21,719 nt of DNA, taken from contig DBBC01000138.1 in assembly GCA_002292025.1 (NCBI GenBank), positions 1 through 21,719 on the forward strand, in the 5' to 3' direction. Origin of the DNA: Firmicutes bacterium UBA994. Lineage in GTDB: Bacteria > Bacillota > UBA994. The notes beneath the pieces were generated by a model. It searched no databases and was not told the DNA's origin. It saw only the letters and a program-made list of their open reading frames with translations. Position numbers and translations under genes: made by a program. Below are positions 1-7,345 of the stretch, piece by piece (within the stretch, counting starts at the first letter, position 1; the number at the start of each line of letters is the position of its first letter).

Positions 1-347
1 GTCACCCGCGGCAGAGCGATTATGAACCCGGCAATAACCATGGCGTAGGGTGTGTACATCAGCCTGAGCTCGCCTAAAGGACCGCTTCGCCATAGAAATA
101 GGCTCACCCACAACCCCACCACCACCGGTGGCAGACCTAAAGTAGAGTTGACCACGGTGCGAACTGCTGCCCGTCCCGGAAAACGCGCTAACCCGAGGTA
201 AGCTCCGAGCGGAACACCGAGGAACACGCTAAGCAGAGTGGCGCCGCCGCTTACGCTGATAGTCAGCCAAGCGATGCTGTAGATTTCCCCTTCACCCGTC
301 GCCAGCATGCGCAGAGCTGTAACTAAACCTTCACCTATCCATTGCAT
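1..347 (-). CDS. tupB: TupB-like tungstate/molybdate ABC transporter permease, N-terminal part (cut by window edge)
   Basis: The minus strand is open from an ATG at 347 to the window edge, giving 115 codons that begin MQWIGEGLVTALRML. Hydrophobic stretches fit membrane helices: about residues 26-50 (SVSGGATLLSVFLGVPLGAY), about 74-90 (GLPPVVVGLWVSLFL) and a third running off the edge (YAMVIAGFIIALP). The order 'VPLGAYLGL-(R)FPG', 'NSTLGLPPVVVGL' and 'RSGPLG' is typical of the TupB/WtpB-like oxyanion permeases, which move tungstate or molybdate inward with a binding protein and an ATPase. A strong GGAGGT lies 7 bases before the ATG, and an extended -10 promoter lies about 50 bases upstream. 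The C-terminus and any tupA/tupC genes are outside the window, so substrate specificity is inferred from family resemblance only. A ModB-type molybdate permease is the main alternative. Confidence 0.72.
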   Translation of the reverse strand, partial: MQWIGEGLVTALRMLATGEGEIYSIAWLTISVSGGATLLSVFLGVPLGAYLGLARFPGRAAVRTVVNSTLGLPPVVVGLWVSLFLWRSGPLGELRLMYTPYAMVIAGFIIALPRV

Positions 348-396
348 GTGAGACCACCTCCGGCGAGATTCGACTTCACCTTCACCCATTACTTGC

Positions 397-405
397 ATTA
401 TAGCA
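397..405 (-). promoter_or_regulatory. Extended -10 promoter for the tupB-like gene
   Basis: Read on the minus strand the bases are TGCTATAAT, a perfect TATAAT preceded by TGn, the extended -10 form that tolerates a poor -35. No convincing TTGACA lies 16-18 bases further up. The predicted start would be near 390, giving a leader of about 43 bases before the permease ATG at 347. Confidence 0.55.
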
Positions 406-451
406 GGAAAAAACAGTATCGCACCGTATATCTCTTGTGGGAGGTGGCGAG

Positions 452-1249
452 ATGAACCTGACGCAGGAGGAAGTGCGTGCGCTGCTCTTGCTCTGTGCTA
501 AAGCTTTTAGCGGCAAACGGGGCCGCAGCGGTATTGTTAAGTTTCTTTTAGGCGAAGCTAGCTTCAGCACACAGCATTTAGCACGTGAGAGCGGCATCCA
601 GGCACTTTTTGGTGCCTTGACTGGTCTTGCCTATCCGGATGTTCAGCAGTCTCTGAGCCACCTTGAGCGCAGCGGGTTTGTGGAGACAGTGCAGGTAGAA
701 GCGCAAGGCAAAACCCTGCCGCTCGTGCAAGTTACCCCGCGAGGGCTAGCGGAACTAGACCGCTTGCGTCCGAGTATTGCGCTTCCGTTGCAAGGGAGCG
801 CGCTAAGCGCTGACAAAATGCTCGCCGTCCTGACCAAGCTCGCGCGACTTCTAGCCGCGCTTAAGTCCGCGCAACTTCTGGATATAACAGCACATATGGA
901 GTGCACAGAAGGCCAGCTAAGACAATACCTGCAGCTGTTGTGCAAGGTGCTGCAGCTCCGCCCCGACGCTGTACTTACCACCCCCCAAGCGCGCCAGCAC
1001 TTTGCGGGGGTGTTGGAGCGCGCTCTGTGCGTAGCAGCCTTCGCGGAACTCACCGAAGTGGAGGCCCAGGCACTCAGATTGTATGTAGGTATTGAGCTAA
1101 AGCACCAGCTTGACCGTGAAAGCCTGCAACACTATTATGACCTAGCCGCGCCGGAGGAGAAGGCGCGGCAGGCGGCAGGGCGGCTAGCCGGGCGAGAATG
1201 GCAGCACAAACATGCGCTTGTGTCGGTACTCGGCTTCTTGTCGCTATAA
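452..1249 (+). CDS. Orphan protein with an RQC-like (RecQ C-terminal) winged-helix N-terminus
   Basis: A 265-residue soluble protein. Residues about 10-105 (CAKAFSGKRGRSGIVKFLLG, then a helix ending QSLSHLERSGFVETV, then LVQVTPRGLAEL) resemble the winged-helix RQC domain that follows the helicase core in RecQ enzymes and binds duplex DNA. No helicase motifs are present. Residues about 115-265 are helical, without a family I can name. The ATG at 452 is chosen over the in-frame GTG at 437 because GGAGGT (440-445) sits 6 bases before it and would lie inside the longer version. The gene is divergent from the tupB-like gene and followed by a T-rich repeat and dgt. A MarR-like or other winged-helix regulator is the alternative reading. 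I see a DNA-binding fold by pattern only; the function is unknown. Confidence 0.6.
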   Translation: MNLTQEEVRALLLLCAKAFSGKRGRSGIVKFLLGEASFSTQHLARESGIQALFGALTGLAYPDVQQSLSHLERSGFVETVQVEAQGKTLPLVQVTPRGLAELDRLRPSIALPLQGSALSADKMLAVLTKLARLLAALKSAQLLDITAHMECTEGQLRQYLQLLCKVLQLRPDAVLTTPQARQHFAGVLERALCVAAFAELTEVEAQALRLYVGIELKHQLDRESLQHYYDLAAPEEKARQAAGRLAGREWQHKHALVSVLGFLSL

Positions 1250-1343
1250 TTTTTTGTCTTTTGTTTTTTGCCTTTCGTCTTTCATTTTTTGTCTTTCGTC
1301 TTTCATTTTTTGTCTTTCGTCTTTCATTTTTTGTCTTTCATTT
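1250..1343. repeat. T-rich 21-bp tandem repeat between the RQC-like gene and dgt
   Basis: Three identical 21-bp units run 1272-1292, 1293-1313 and 1314-1334, each of the form CTTTCGTCTTTCA followed by TTTTTTGT. A partial fourth unit and a degenerate lead-in extend the tract to 1250-1343. The unit is a multiple of three, so it stays open in frames on both strands: repeated FHFLSFV on plus, and KDERQKM heptads on minus. Neither is likely to be a real protein. The tract ends about 12 bases before the dgt ribosome binding site. Confidence 0.9.
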
Positions 1344-1366
1344 ATGCACTGCAAGGGAGGAAATCC

Positions 1367-2464
1367 ATGCTTAATCCTCTGCCACCGCATGTATTGCGCG
1401 CACGTAGGCACCCGCGCGAAGCGGACATGCGCGGCGACTACTTTCGCGACGTGACGGCCATCATTCACTCTACTCCCTTCCGGCGCCTTAAGCACAAGAC
1501 GCAAGCGTTTTACGCGCCACAAAACGACCACGTCTGCACACGCATGGAGCATGTGTTGCACGTGGCCACAATTGCCGCGACTATTTGCAGGGCGCTAGGA
1601 CTCGACGCAGACTTAGCGCAAGCTATTGCTTTAGCGCACGACCTCGGGCACGCCCCCTTTGGGCACGAAGGAGAGCGTGTGCTGCACCAACGCATGGCAG
1701 ATATTGGCGGCTTTATACATGAACTACACGGTTTGCGCGTCGTAGACATACTGGCGCATGACGGCACGGGGCTCAACCTGACCTACGGCGTCCGCGACGG
1801 CATCGTCAGCCACTGCGGAGAGCGCTTTGAGCAACGCCTTGCTCCCGAGTCGCGGCAAAAAGTATTGGACGAGGTGACGGACCGCGGTCAGGCCCCTAAC
1901 ACCTACGAAGGGTGTGTGGTGCGCCTCGCCGACAAAATAGCCTACCTAGGGCGCGACTTAGAAGACGCCATTACCGCCAAATTTGTTACGCTAGCCGAGG
2001 TAGACCCCGCAGTGCGTCAGGCGCTGGGCAGTTCTAACGGGCAAATTATCGGCACGCTGGTAGCCGACGTAGTGCAGGAATCACTAGGCCAAGACTACGT
2101 CGGCTTTTCCGATGACAAAAACGAGCTGATGCTGAGACTATATGCTTTCAATAAGGAGCGCATTTATCAGCATCCGCGCATGGAGCGCTACCGCGTGTTC
2201 TGTAAGCGCATGATCGACGGGGTGTTTGACTATCTACTGGCGTTGTTCACGCGGGAAGGCTGGGACTTAGCGGCCTACGCGCGCGGCACGATTCGCCTCG
2301 ACGCTCAGTTTGGCGAGTTTCTGAAGAGCATGCGGCAGGTCTATGAGGTTGATGCAGTCCCTACGGTGCGCATCGTTGCCGACTATGTGGCGGGCATGAC
2401 GGACGACTTTGCCATCGAAAGCATCAAGCAGATAATCATCCCCACGCCGATAGACTTTGGCTAG
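1367..2464 (+). CDS. dgt: dGTPase-like HD-domain deoxynucleotide triphosphohydrolase
   Basis: A 365-residue enzyme of the deoxyguanosinetriphosphate triphosphohydrolase family, which cleaves dNTPs to the deoxynucleoside and tripolyphosphate. The HD metal site is visible: H62 in RMEHVLH, H91-D92 in ALAHDLGHAPFGHEGE, and D189 in VRLADKIAYLGRDLEDAI. The N-terminal DYFRDVTAIIHSTPFRRLKHKTQ block, which contacts nucleotide in this family, is also present. The start is ATG 1367, 6 bases after GGGAGG (1355-1360). A longer frame from 1268 is rejected because it would translate the T-rich tandem repeat. The stop codon overlaps that of the converging small membrane-protein gene. Nucleotide preference and allosteric control cannot be read from sequence. 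Confidence 0.9.
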   Translation: MLNPLPPHVLRARRHPREADMRGDYFRDVTAIIHSTPFRRLKHKTQAFYAPQNDHVCTRMEHVLHVATIAATICRALGLDADLAQAIALAHDLGHAPFGHEGERVLHQRMADIGGFIHELHGLRVVDILAHDGTGLNLTYGVRDGIVSHCGERFEQRLAPESRQKVLDEVTDRGQAPNTYEGCVVRLADKIAYLGRDLEDAITAKFVTLAEVDPAVRQALGSSNGQIIGTLVADVVQESLGQDYVGFSDDKNELMLRLYAFNKERIYQHPRMERYRVFCKRMIDGVFDYLLALFTREGWDLAAYARGTIRLDAQFGEFLKSMRQVYEVDAVPTVRIVADYVAGMTDDFAIESIKQIIIPTPIDFG

Positions 2465-2862
2465 CGACGCCGTTTCTTGACCCAAGTCAGAACCGCGTAT
2501 CCGCTAAGCAGCAACCCTAACGTTAGGGCCAGCAGGAGGTTAACTGCGTTACGCGGCGGATAGCTGACGCTTACCCCTATCTCGGTCACCGCCAATTGGT
2601 CGCTCACTTCGTAGCGGTACCTAGCCACTTGTCCATCCGGGAAGCGGCGGATCAGCGTGACCGCATAACCGCTAGGAACTCTTTGCGCCAGAACTTCGCT
2701 CCCTTCCCACTGCTCGCTTGTGACGTGTGCTATGAGGGCAGCTTGATGCGTGGCAGGTAGCGCTGTCGGCCGGAAGGAGTGGAAGTCAAACAGCAGCACG
2801 ACCAAGAGCGTCAGCAGCAGTAGCAGCCAAACAGTGCGCACGAAAATGCGTTTCCACATCAT
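2461..2862 (-). CDS. Small membrane protein with two terminal helices, unknown function
   Basis: A 133-residue protein with a very hydrophobic helix at residues about 8-25 (VRTVWLLLLLTLLVVLLF) and a second at about 108-126 (LLLALTLGLLLSGYAVLTW) followed by the basic tail KKRRR. Between them is a domain of about 80 residues, probably extracytoplasmic, rich in beta-prone segments (GYAVTLIRRFPDGQVARYRYEV). The ATG at 2862 is preferred: GGAG lies 6 bases upstream. A possible start at 2883 has its GGAGGT only one base away. The gene converges on dgt and the two stop codons share the bases CTAG at 2461-2464. I do not recognise a family; the basic C-terminus suggests that this end faces the cytoplasm. 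Confidence 0.6.
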   Translation of the reverse strand: MMWKRIFVRTVWLLLLLTLLVVLLFDFHSFRPTALPATHQAALIAHVTSEQWEGSEVLAQRVPSGYAVTLIRRFPDGQVARYRYEVSDQLAVTEIGVSVSYPPRNAVNLLLALTLGLLLSGYAVLTWVKKRRR

Positions 2863-2948
2863 CCCCCACTCCTTCTTGCGCATTACCTCCAGAGTAATAC
2901 GCACAAGCCAGCGATAAGTTTCAAAAACGCGCGGGAAAGGGGGAGGCG

Positions 2949-3001
2949 GGGGACGCGACGCTGGGGACGTAAGACGCCGAAGACGGGGACATTTGTCCGT
3001 A
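2949..3001. repeat. GGGGAC-rich repeat ending in a GGACATTTGTCC palindrome
   Basis: GGGGAC occurs three times in this tract, and the last copy runs into GGGGACATTTGTCC, whose core GGACA-TT-TGTCC is an inverted repeat. A related sequence lies at 4966-4999 on the far side of the ABC gene pair, and another, inverted, at 18638-18654. The tract sits between the small membrane-protein start and the permease start. I see no good promoter in the remaining 2863-3082 interval, although TTATATAAAGCATAATATT near 3006-3026 is AT-rich. Confidence 0.7.
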
Positions 3002-3082
3002 AGTTGCCTTATATAAAGCATAATATTCGGGGCACATAGGGTGCCAACCAGTCGCCATATTTTCGGAGGAGGAGACGTGTTT

Positions 3083-4261
3083 ATGGAAGCATTTCGTAGC
3101 ATAGCTAGGAGAAGGCTCAGAAGCGCATTGACAGTACTTGGCATTGCAATTGGGGTGTTTGCTTTGGTGATGATGGGTGGGATGGCTGAAAATACGAATA
3201 TAATAATGGCAAATATTATCCGTCAATTAGAAACCAACATCGCTGTATTCCCGGATGGGGCAGGCGGAGCATCTAGGAGAGGGAGTGTTTTCCCGCTATC
3301 TGTAGCGGCAAAACTAGAAGAAGTTGAAGGTGTGCGGGCAGTTATGCATGGTATCGTATTGCCGTTTGATGAACAGGCACCAGTGGTAGGTTATGGTATG
3401 CCAGCGCAGATAATCGGCACAAATATCAATCAACAGATTGAGGCCGACAAATATATTAATCCTCATGTGCGGCTCAGTTTTTACAGGGGTGACTGGTGGG
3501 AGGAAGGCAGTAGGGGTATCGCAGTTATGGGTATCAATCTTGCCACTCAGCAAAACGTAAGTGTGGGTGATATCATTACAAACCGGGGAAAACAATTTGC
3601 AGTGGTTGGCATCTTCAATCGTGTCATGGGTGGTCCTGATAATGCAATGCTTATTCCATTAGAAGATGCTCGGGAATTGTTGGTAAAAACCCAGCCTCTC
3701 CTTGAATTCATAGAGTATAAAGATTTTGTTACTACTATAACTGCTGTAGCTCATAAGGAAGAGGCTCACACCGTTGCGTCCAGAATCATGGAAGAGTTGC
3801 CTCATCTGCAAGCAGTTTCGCCGGAGAGAGGAATCAGAAACGTAGAGCAGAGCATGGTCATGTTTAGCCTGATTGTTTTAGCCAGTGCGATGATTGCTTT
3901 GGTGGTAGGGGGACTATCAGTTATCAACACCATGCTCATGTCGGTTACGGAGCGTATTCGGGAAATAGGATTGAAGAAAGCTATAGGTTTCCGGGATGCA
4001 GATATTTTAAGAGAGTATCTGTTAGAATCTTCACTAATGGGTTTTTTTGCTGGGTGCATAGGTTTGGGGTTGGGAAGCCTTTGTATTTATGGCGTGAATA
4101 TTATTGCCACTGCGGAAACCGGGAGTACAGTATTTACTTTGACAACAAGGTTAGCCCTAGGTTCCTTGGTATTTGCTGTTTTTATTGCCATGCTCGCTGG
4201 TTTGTATCCGGCTTATCGGGCAGCAAAAATCGATCCCATCTTAGCTTTAAAAAGCGAGTAG
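3083..4261 (+). CDS. MacB/FtsX-type ABC transporter permease
   Basis: A 392-residue permease of the MacB-like family (mechanotransmission exporters and LolCE relatives). Layout: helix 1 at about 16-34 (LTVLGIAIGVFALVMMGGM), a large extracytoplasmic domain at about 35-255, then helices at about 260-283, 313-340 and 357-376. The family signature between helices 2 and 3 is clear (MSVTERIREIGLKKAIGF), as is the C-terminal LYPAYRAAKIDPILALK. The start is ATG 3083, 8 bases after GGAGGAGGAG; the GTG at 3077 is too close to it. The ATPase gene starts 11 bases after the stop. No HlyD-type adaptor is encoded next to it, as expected for many Gram-positive members that export peptides or sense antibiotics. 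Base composition is clearly more AT-rich than most of the window, suggesting separate acquisition. Confidence 0.9.
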   Translation: MEAFRSIARRRLRSALTVLGIAIGVFALVMMGGMAENTNIIMANIIRQLETNIAVFPDGAGGASRRGSVFPLSVAAKLEEVEGVRAVMHGIVLPFDEQAPVVGYGMPAQIIGTNINQQIEADKYINPHVRLSFYRGDWWEEGSRGIAVMGINLATQQNVSVGDIITNRGKQFAVVGIFNRVMGGPDNAMLIPLEDARELLVKTQPLLEFIEYKDFVTTITAVAHKEEAHTVASRIMEELPHLQAVSPERGIRNVEQSMVMFSLIVLASAMIALVVGGLSVINTMLMSVTERIREIGLKKAIGFRDADILREYLLESSLMGFFAGCIGLGLGSLCIYGVNIIATAETGSTVFTLTTRLALGSLVFAVFIAMLAGLYPAYRAAKIDPILALKSE

Positions 4262-4272
4262 GAGTGAGCAGT

Positions 4273-4941
4273 TTGAAGATTTACATAGAAAACTTGAAGA
4301 AAATATACAAAATGGGTAATATCAAAGTAAAAGCACTTAACGGTGTGAATTTAACTGTGGAGGATCGCTCCTTCTTGACAATTATGGGACGTTCTGGTAG
4401 TGGCAAAAGCACTCTATTGAATATGATTGGCTGCTTGGATCAGCCGGATGAGGGTCAGATTATTTTTGGTGATGAAAACATTACTAATCTAAAGAAGAGC
4501 GAGCTGCCCTATATCAGAAGGGAAAAGATTGGTTTTATTTTTCAGAACTATAATCTACTGCCTACACTAACAGCCCTAGAAAATGTGATTTTGCCTTTAA
4601 GATACAAGAAATCTCTCAAGCAAAAAGCCAAAACAATGGCAGCAGATATGCTTGAAAAGGTGGGATTAAAGGATAGGATAAATCACTTGCCTCGCGAGCT
4701 GTCCGGCGGGGAGCAGCAAAGAGTGGCTATAGCCAGAGCTTTAATTAATAATCCAGCGGTGGTGTTGGCTGATGAGCCAACTGGTTCGGTGGACACACAG
4801 ACGGCTAGAGAAATAGTAAACTTAATGAGGGAGTTGCACTTAAAAAACCAGCAAACATTTATTATCGTGAGTCATGATCCCATTATTGGCGAAGCTTCGG
4901 ATTTAATTGTGAATATGGGCGATGGGAGAATTTTAAGCTGA
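4273..4941 (+). CDS. MacB/LolD-type ABC transporter ATPase
   Basis: A 222-residue ATPase that would form a dimer powering the permease encoded just upstream. Motifs in order: Walker A GRSGSGKS (39-46), Q-loop Q91 in FIFQNYNLLPT, signature LSGGEQQRVAIARAL (143-157), Walker B VVLADEPTGSVDT with D167 and E168, and switch histidine H201 in IIVSHDP. The closest familiar group is the LolD/MacB/SalX subfamily. The start is judged to be TTG 4273: AGGAG at 4260-4264, overlapping the permease stop, is 8 bases upstream, whereas the GTG at 4264 would fall inside that site. A longer open frame back to 4054 only overlaps the permease. The gene shares the AT-richer composition of its partner. The exported substrate is unknown. 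Confidence 0.9.
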   Translation: MKIYIENLKKIYKMGNIKVKALNGVNLTVEDRSFLTIMGRSGSGKSTLLNMIGCLDQPDEGQIIFGDENITNLKKSELPYIRREKIGFIFQNYNLLPTLTALENVILPLRYKKSLKQKAKTMAADMLEKVGLKDRINHLPRELSGGEQQRVAIARALINNPAVVLADEPTGSVDTQTAREIVNLMRELHLKNQQTFIIVSHDPIIGEASDLIVNMGDGRILS

Positions 4942-4965
4942 ATGTAGTTCGGAACTGCGATAATT

Positions 4966-4999
4966 CGGGCGGACGGCGGGGACGGGTACATTTGTCGTA
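4966..4999. repeat. Second GGGGAC/ACATTTGTC repeat, downstream of the ABC pair
   Basis: GGGGACGGGTACATTTGTC matches the end of the repeat at 2949-3001 except for a small insertion (GGGT) and a lost base. Both copies point the same way, so the two AT-richer ABC genes lie between direct repeats. It falls between the ATPase stop and the lipoprotein's ribosome binding site (AGGAGGT, 5008-5014). Confidence 0.6.
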
Positions 5000-5021
5000 G
5001 AATTAACAGGAGGTGCTTGGT

Positions 5022-5588
5022 ATGAAGAAAGTATTATTACTGGCAATAGCAGTTCTTATCGTGGCCGCCGGGTGTGTTTTTAAGTCCGGCAGTGAGCCTG
5101 TGCCGCCTCGCACGACGAGCCTAGAGAGGACTAATTACGTCCGGCTCAGCGACAACGCCACCCAAGTGTTTCTGACCCGATATCACCCCGATGTGATCGA
5201 GGTGAAAGCTCTCATGACGGAGTTTTTTAGGCAAAACAATAACCTGCAGGCGCGAACGGTAGAAGAGGTGAGGGCTCTGTATACTAAAGAGTTTTTAGAG
5301 TTTATGCTTGGTAGGCTTGGCGAACCGTGGCCTGAAAGTACTGTCCGCCTCACCCAAGAAAAAAACCTAGTTGCCAGAACTAGGAATGAAGTGATTGGGG
5401 GTATCATCTTCGCCCCGGACGGCGCGGCAAATGTAAGGTTAAGCTGGTTGTTTACGCCGGTGTCGGGAAACTGGGGGGAGACGACAGGGTGGACTTATGC
5501 GGGTGGAGGGGCATATTACAAAAGGGCTGATTTAAGGCTTGTTAAGGAAGATGGCGCGTGGAGGATAAATAACTGGGGGGGCGGCTAG
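5022..5588 (+). CDS. Secreted lipoprotein of unknown function
   Basis: A 188-residue protein with a lipoprotein signal: MKKVLLLAIAVLIVAAGC, with the lipid-modified cysteine predicted at residue 18. The rest is soluble: an acidic helical part at about 50-100 (VIEVKALMTEFFRQNNNLQA), then a beta-rich, glycine-rich C-terminus ending DLRLVKEDGAWRINNW. That ending resembles NTF2/DUF4440-like domains, in which such strands close the fold; this is weak evidence. The ATG at 5022 is chosen with AGGAGGT 7 bases upstream rather than the GTG at 5013, which lies within that site. It follows the ABC pair by 80 bases but has the higher GC of the general background and is separated by a repeat, so a shared function is uncertain. 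Confidence 0.75.
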   Translation: MKKVLLLAIAVLIVAAGCVFKSGSEPVPPRTTSLERTNYVRLSDNATQVFLTRYHPDVIEVKALMTEFFRQNNNLQARTVEEVRALYTKEFLEFMLGRLGEPWPESTVRLTQEKNLVARTRNEVIGGIIFAPDGAANVRLSWLFTPVSGNWGETTGWTYAGGGAYYKRADLRLVKEDGAWRINNWGGG

Positions 5589-5595
5589 TCTAAAG

Positions 5596-5676
5596 CTTCG
5601 TGTCCTTCGTGGATGGTAACCATTTAGTCCTGTTCAAGTAAATTTCGATTGACCGCCGGGATGCCTGAGCAGCAAC
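5596..5676. repeat. Composite dispersed repeat upstream of the D-aminoacylase gene
   Basis: Begins with CTTCGTGTCCTTCGTGGAT (the reverse of the CCACGAAGGACACGAAG family), continues GGTAACCATTTA, and after about 25 unmatched bases ends in GGGATGCCTGAGCAG. The first 28 bases and the last about 15 match the element at 14979-15034 in the same order, there without the extra middle bases. It fills nearly all of the gap and ends just before the ribosome binding site GAGGAGG (5682-5688). Confidence 0.7.
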
Positions 5677-5695
5677 AAAACGAGGAGGAATAACT

Positions 5696-7246
5696 ATGCA
5701 CGACGTCTTAATCAAAAACGCCCGCCTAGTTGACGGTACCGGCGCGCCGTGGTTTTACGGAAGCCTTGGCGTTTTGGGTGAACGCATTGCCGCACTCGGC
5801 CAAGTAGATGCTCCCGCTCGCCGCGTGATTGATGCCTGCGGCCGCGTAGTGGCGCCGGGGTTTATCGACGCCCATTCCCACAGCGACGATGCTCTATTTA
5901 AAAATCCGCAGGCGGAAAGCAAAGTGCGCCAAGGGGTTACAACTGAAGTTATCGGGCAATGTGGCAGCTCCGCCGCGCCACGGGAGCCAAAGAGCGACCA
6001 CACCGAGCCGTTCGCGAGTTTCGCCGAGTACCTTGAGTTGCTGGAAGCACGGGGTATAGGTGTGAACATAGTCCCGCTGGTGGGGCACGGCAATATCCGT
6101 GCTAGGGTTTTAGAGTTGGCAGACCGAAAGGCCACAGCGGAAGAGCTCGAGCAAATGTGTGCACTGACCCAAGCAGCGTTAGAAGCGGGTGCGCATGGAC
6201 TGACTACAGGCCTTATTTATCCCCCTAGCTGTTACGGCGATCACGCGGAGATTGTCGCCCTAGCCAAAGTAGTGGCCGCGCACGGCGGCATCTACGCTTC
6301 ACATATGCGCGACGAGGGGAAGGGGATGCTAGCTTCCGTAGCTGAAACGATAGACGTAGGCAGGCAGGCCAAGCTCCCTGTGCATATCTCCCACCATAAA
6401 GTTTGTGGTCCCCAAAACTTTGGGTTAGTCAAGGACTCGCTTGCGCTTGTAGACGCTGTGCGCCTAGAAGGAATAGACGTGACATTAGACCAATACCCCT
6501 ACACCGCCACCAGCACAGGGCTCAAGGTAGTCGTGCCGCAGTGGGCGCACGCAGGCGGTGCTGACGCTATGCGCGAACGCTTGGCCGACTTGCCCATACG
6601 GGCAAGGATAACGCAGGAGATTCTTGAAAATCTTACGACTGGTCGACAGTGGGACTGCATCCTAGTCGCTTCCTGCCAGAAAGAGCACAACAAGCAGTTT
6701 GAAGGGCGCACACTGCAGGAGATAAGCACGATGATGGGCAAGGAACCGGTAGAAGCATGTTTAGACTTATTAATGGAAGAGAACTTTGATGTAGCCATGG
6801 TGCGATTCGCTATGTGCGAAGCGGACGTAGAGTACGTAATGCAACATCCGCTGGTGATGATTGGGTCTGACGCTGCGCTTCGTGCCACTTACGGCCCGCT
6901 CTCCACCGGCAAACCGCATCCGCGTGCCTACGGCACTTTCCCTCGCGTGCTCGGCACTTACGTGCGCGAACGTGGCGTGTTGAGGCTAGAAGAAGCCGTG
7001 CGTAAGATGACCAGCTTCCCGGCGCAGCGCTTCCAGTTGTTTGACCGCGGTCTGCTGCGGCCGGGGGCCTACGCCGACCTAGTGATGTTCGATGAGGGTG
7101 CTGTAGACGACCTTGCTACCTACAGCGAACCGCACGCTTATCCCCGCGGCATCGACATGGTGATGGTTAACGGAGCCATCGTGGTCGAGAACGGCGAGCA
7201 TAGCGGTTTACTGCCGGGGAAGGTGCTACGGCGCGACAGTCGGTAG
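5696..7246 (+). CDS. N-acyl-D-amino-acid deacylase (D-aminoacylase family amidohydrolase)
   Basis: A 516-residue zinc amidohydrolase. The family's metal ligands are visible: H60 and H62 in PGFIDAHSHSD, C89 in EVIGQCGSS, H203 in ASHMRDEG, H233 in ISHHKVCG and catalytic D391 in MIGSDA. YPYTATSTGL at about 268-276 is also characteristic. Known members remove acyl groups from N-acyl-D-amino acids; related proteins act on other N-acyl or dipeptide substrates, so the exact substrate is not settled. Length and the C-terminal beta-strand domain (LRPGAYADLVMFDEG) are normal. There is no signal peptide, so it is cytoplasmic. Start ATG 5696 has GAGGAGGA about 6 bases upstream. It is probably transcribed alone; larE follows after 164 bases of repeat-like DNA. 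Confidence 0.88.
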   Translation: MHDVLIKNARLVDGTGAPWFYGSLGVLGERIAALGQVDAPARRVIDACGRVVAPGFIDAHSHSDDALFKNPQAESKVRQGVTTEVIGQCGSSAAPREPKSDHTEPFASFAEYLELLEARGIGVNIVPLVGHGNIRARVLELADRKATAEELEQMCALTQAALEAGAHGLTTGLIYPPSCYGDHAEIVALAKVVAAHGGIYASHMRDEGKGMLASVAETIDVGRQAKLPVHISHHKVCGPQNFGLVKDSLALVDAVRLEGIDVTLDQYPYTATSTGLKVVVPQWAHAGGADAMRERLADLPIRARITQEILENLTTGRQWDCILVASCQKEHNKQFEGRTLQEISTMMGKEPVEACLDLLMEENFDVAMVRFAMCEADVEYVMQHPLVMIGSDAALRATYGPLSTGKPHPRAYGTFPRVLGTYVRERGVLRLEEAVRKMTSFPAQRFQLFDRGLLRPGAYADLVMFDEGAVDDLATYSEPHAYPRGIDMVMVNGAIVVENGEHSGLLPGKVLRRDSR

Positions 7247-7256
7247 TATAGTAACT

Positions 7257-7345
7257 GCTTGGTCCTTTTCAAGTTAGCGAAAAAACCAAAGAACCAAGAA
7301 CAAAGAACAATGGTCCACAAAGAACACTAAGGGAGCACTAAAACA
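7257..7345. repeat. Degenerate dispersed-repeat tract between the D-aminoacylase gene and larE
   Basis: Three recognisable pieces lie here. TCCTTTTCAAGTTA (from about 7262) resembles TCCTGTTCAAGTAA in the repeat at 5596-5676. A purine-rich run of AAAGAACC/AAGAACAAAG units follows at about 7284-7309. GGTCCACAAAGAACACTAAG (7312-7331) is a diverged copy of the CCACGAAGGACACGAAG family. The remainder of the 7247-7410 gap contains AT-rich DNA and the larE ribosome binding site GGAGGT at 7394-7399. Confidence 0.5.

Noticed and set aside
328..398. CCTTCACC...TTGCAT occurs twice, 51 bases apart, around the tupB-like start
   Set aside because: Only about 16 of 20 positions agree and one copy is coding, so chance cannot be excluded.
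643..1053. Minus-strand 136-codon frame inside the RQC-like gene
   Set aside because: It is a shadow of the plus-strand gene: Ser/Ala/Arg-rich and without a plausible start signal.
1272..1334. Regular short repeats considered as a CRISPR array
   Set aside because: The units are directly adjacent with no spacers, of low complexity, and no cas gene is present.
1244..1561. Minus-strand open frame with repeated KDERQKM heptads, looking like a coiled-coil protein
   Set aside because: It runs antisense to dgt and its repeats are only the 21-bp T-rich tandem unit read backwards; no ribosome binding site supports it.
2921..3226. Minus-strand 101-codon frame across the repeat and the start of the ABC permease
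   Set aside because: It overlaps the permease start and a GGGGAC repeat, has odd His/Ser-rich composition and no ribosome binding site.
4054..4272. Long N-terminal extension of the ABC ATPase open frame
   Set aside because: It lies wholly within the permease gene in another frame, and the conserved ATPase sequence begins only at the TTG at 4273.
4945..4959. GTAGTTCGGAACTGC as an intrinsic terminator of the ABC pair
   Set aside because: A 6-bp stem with one wobble pair and a 3-base loop, and no T-run after it.
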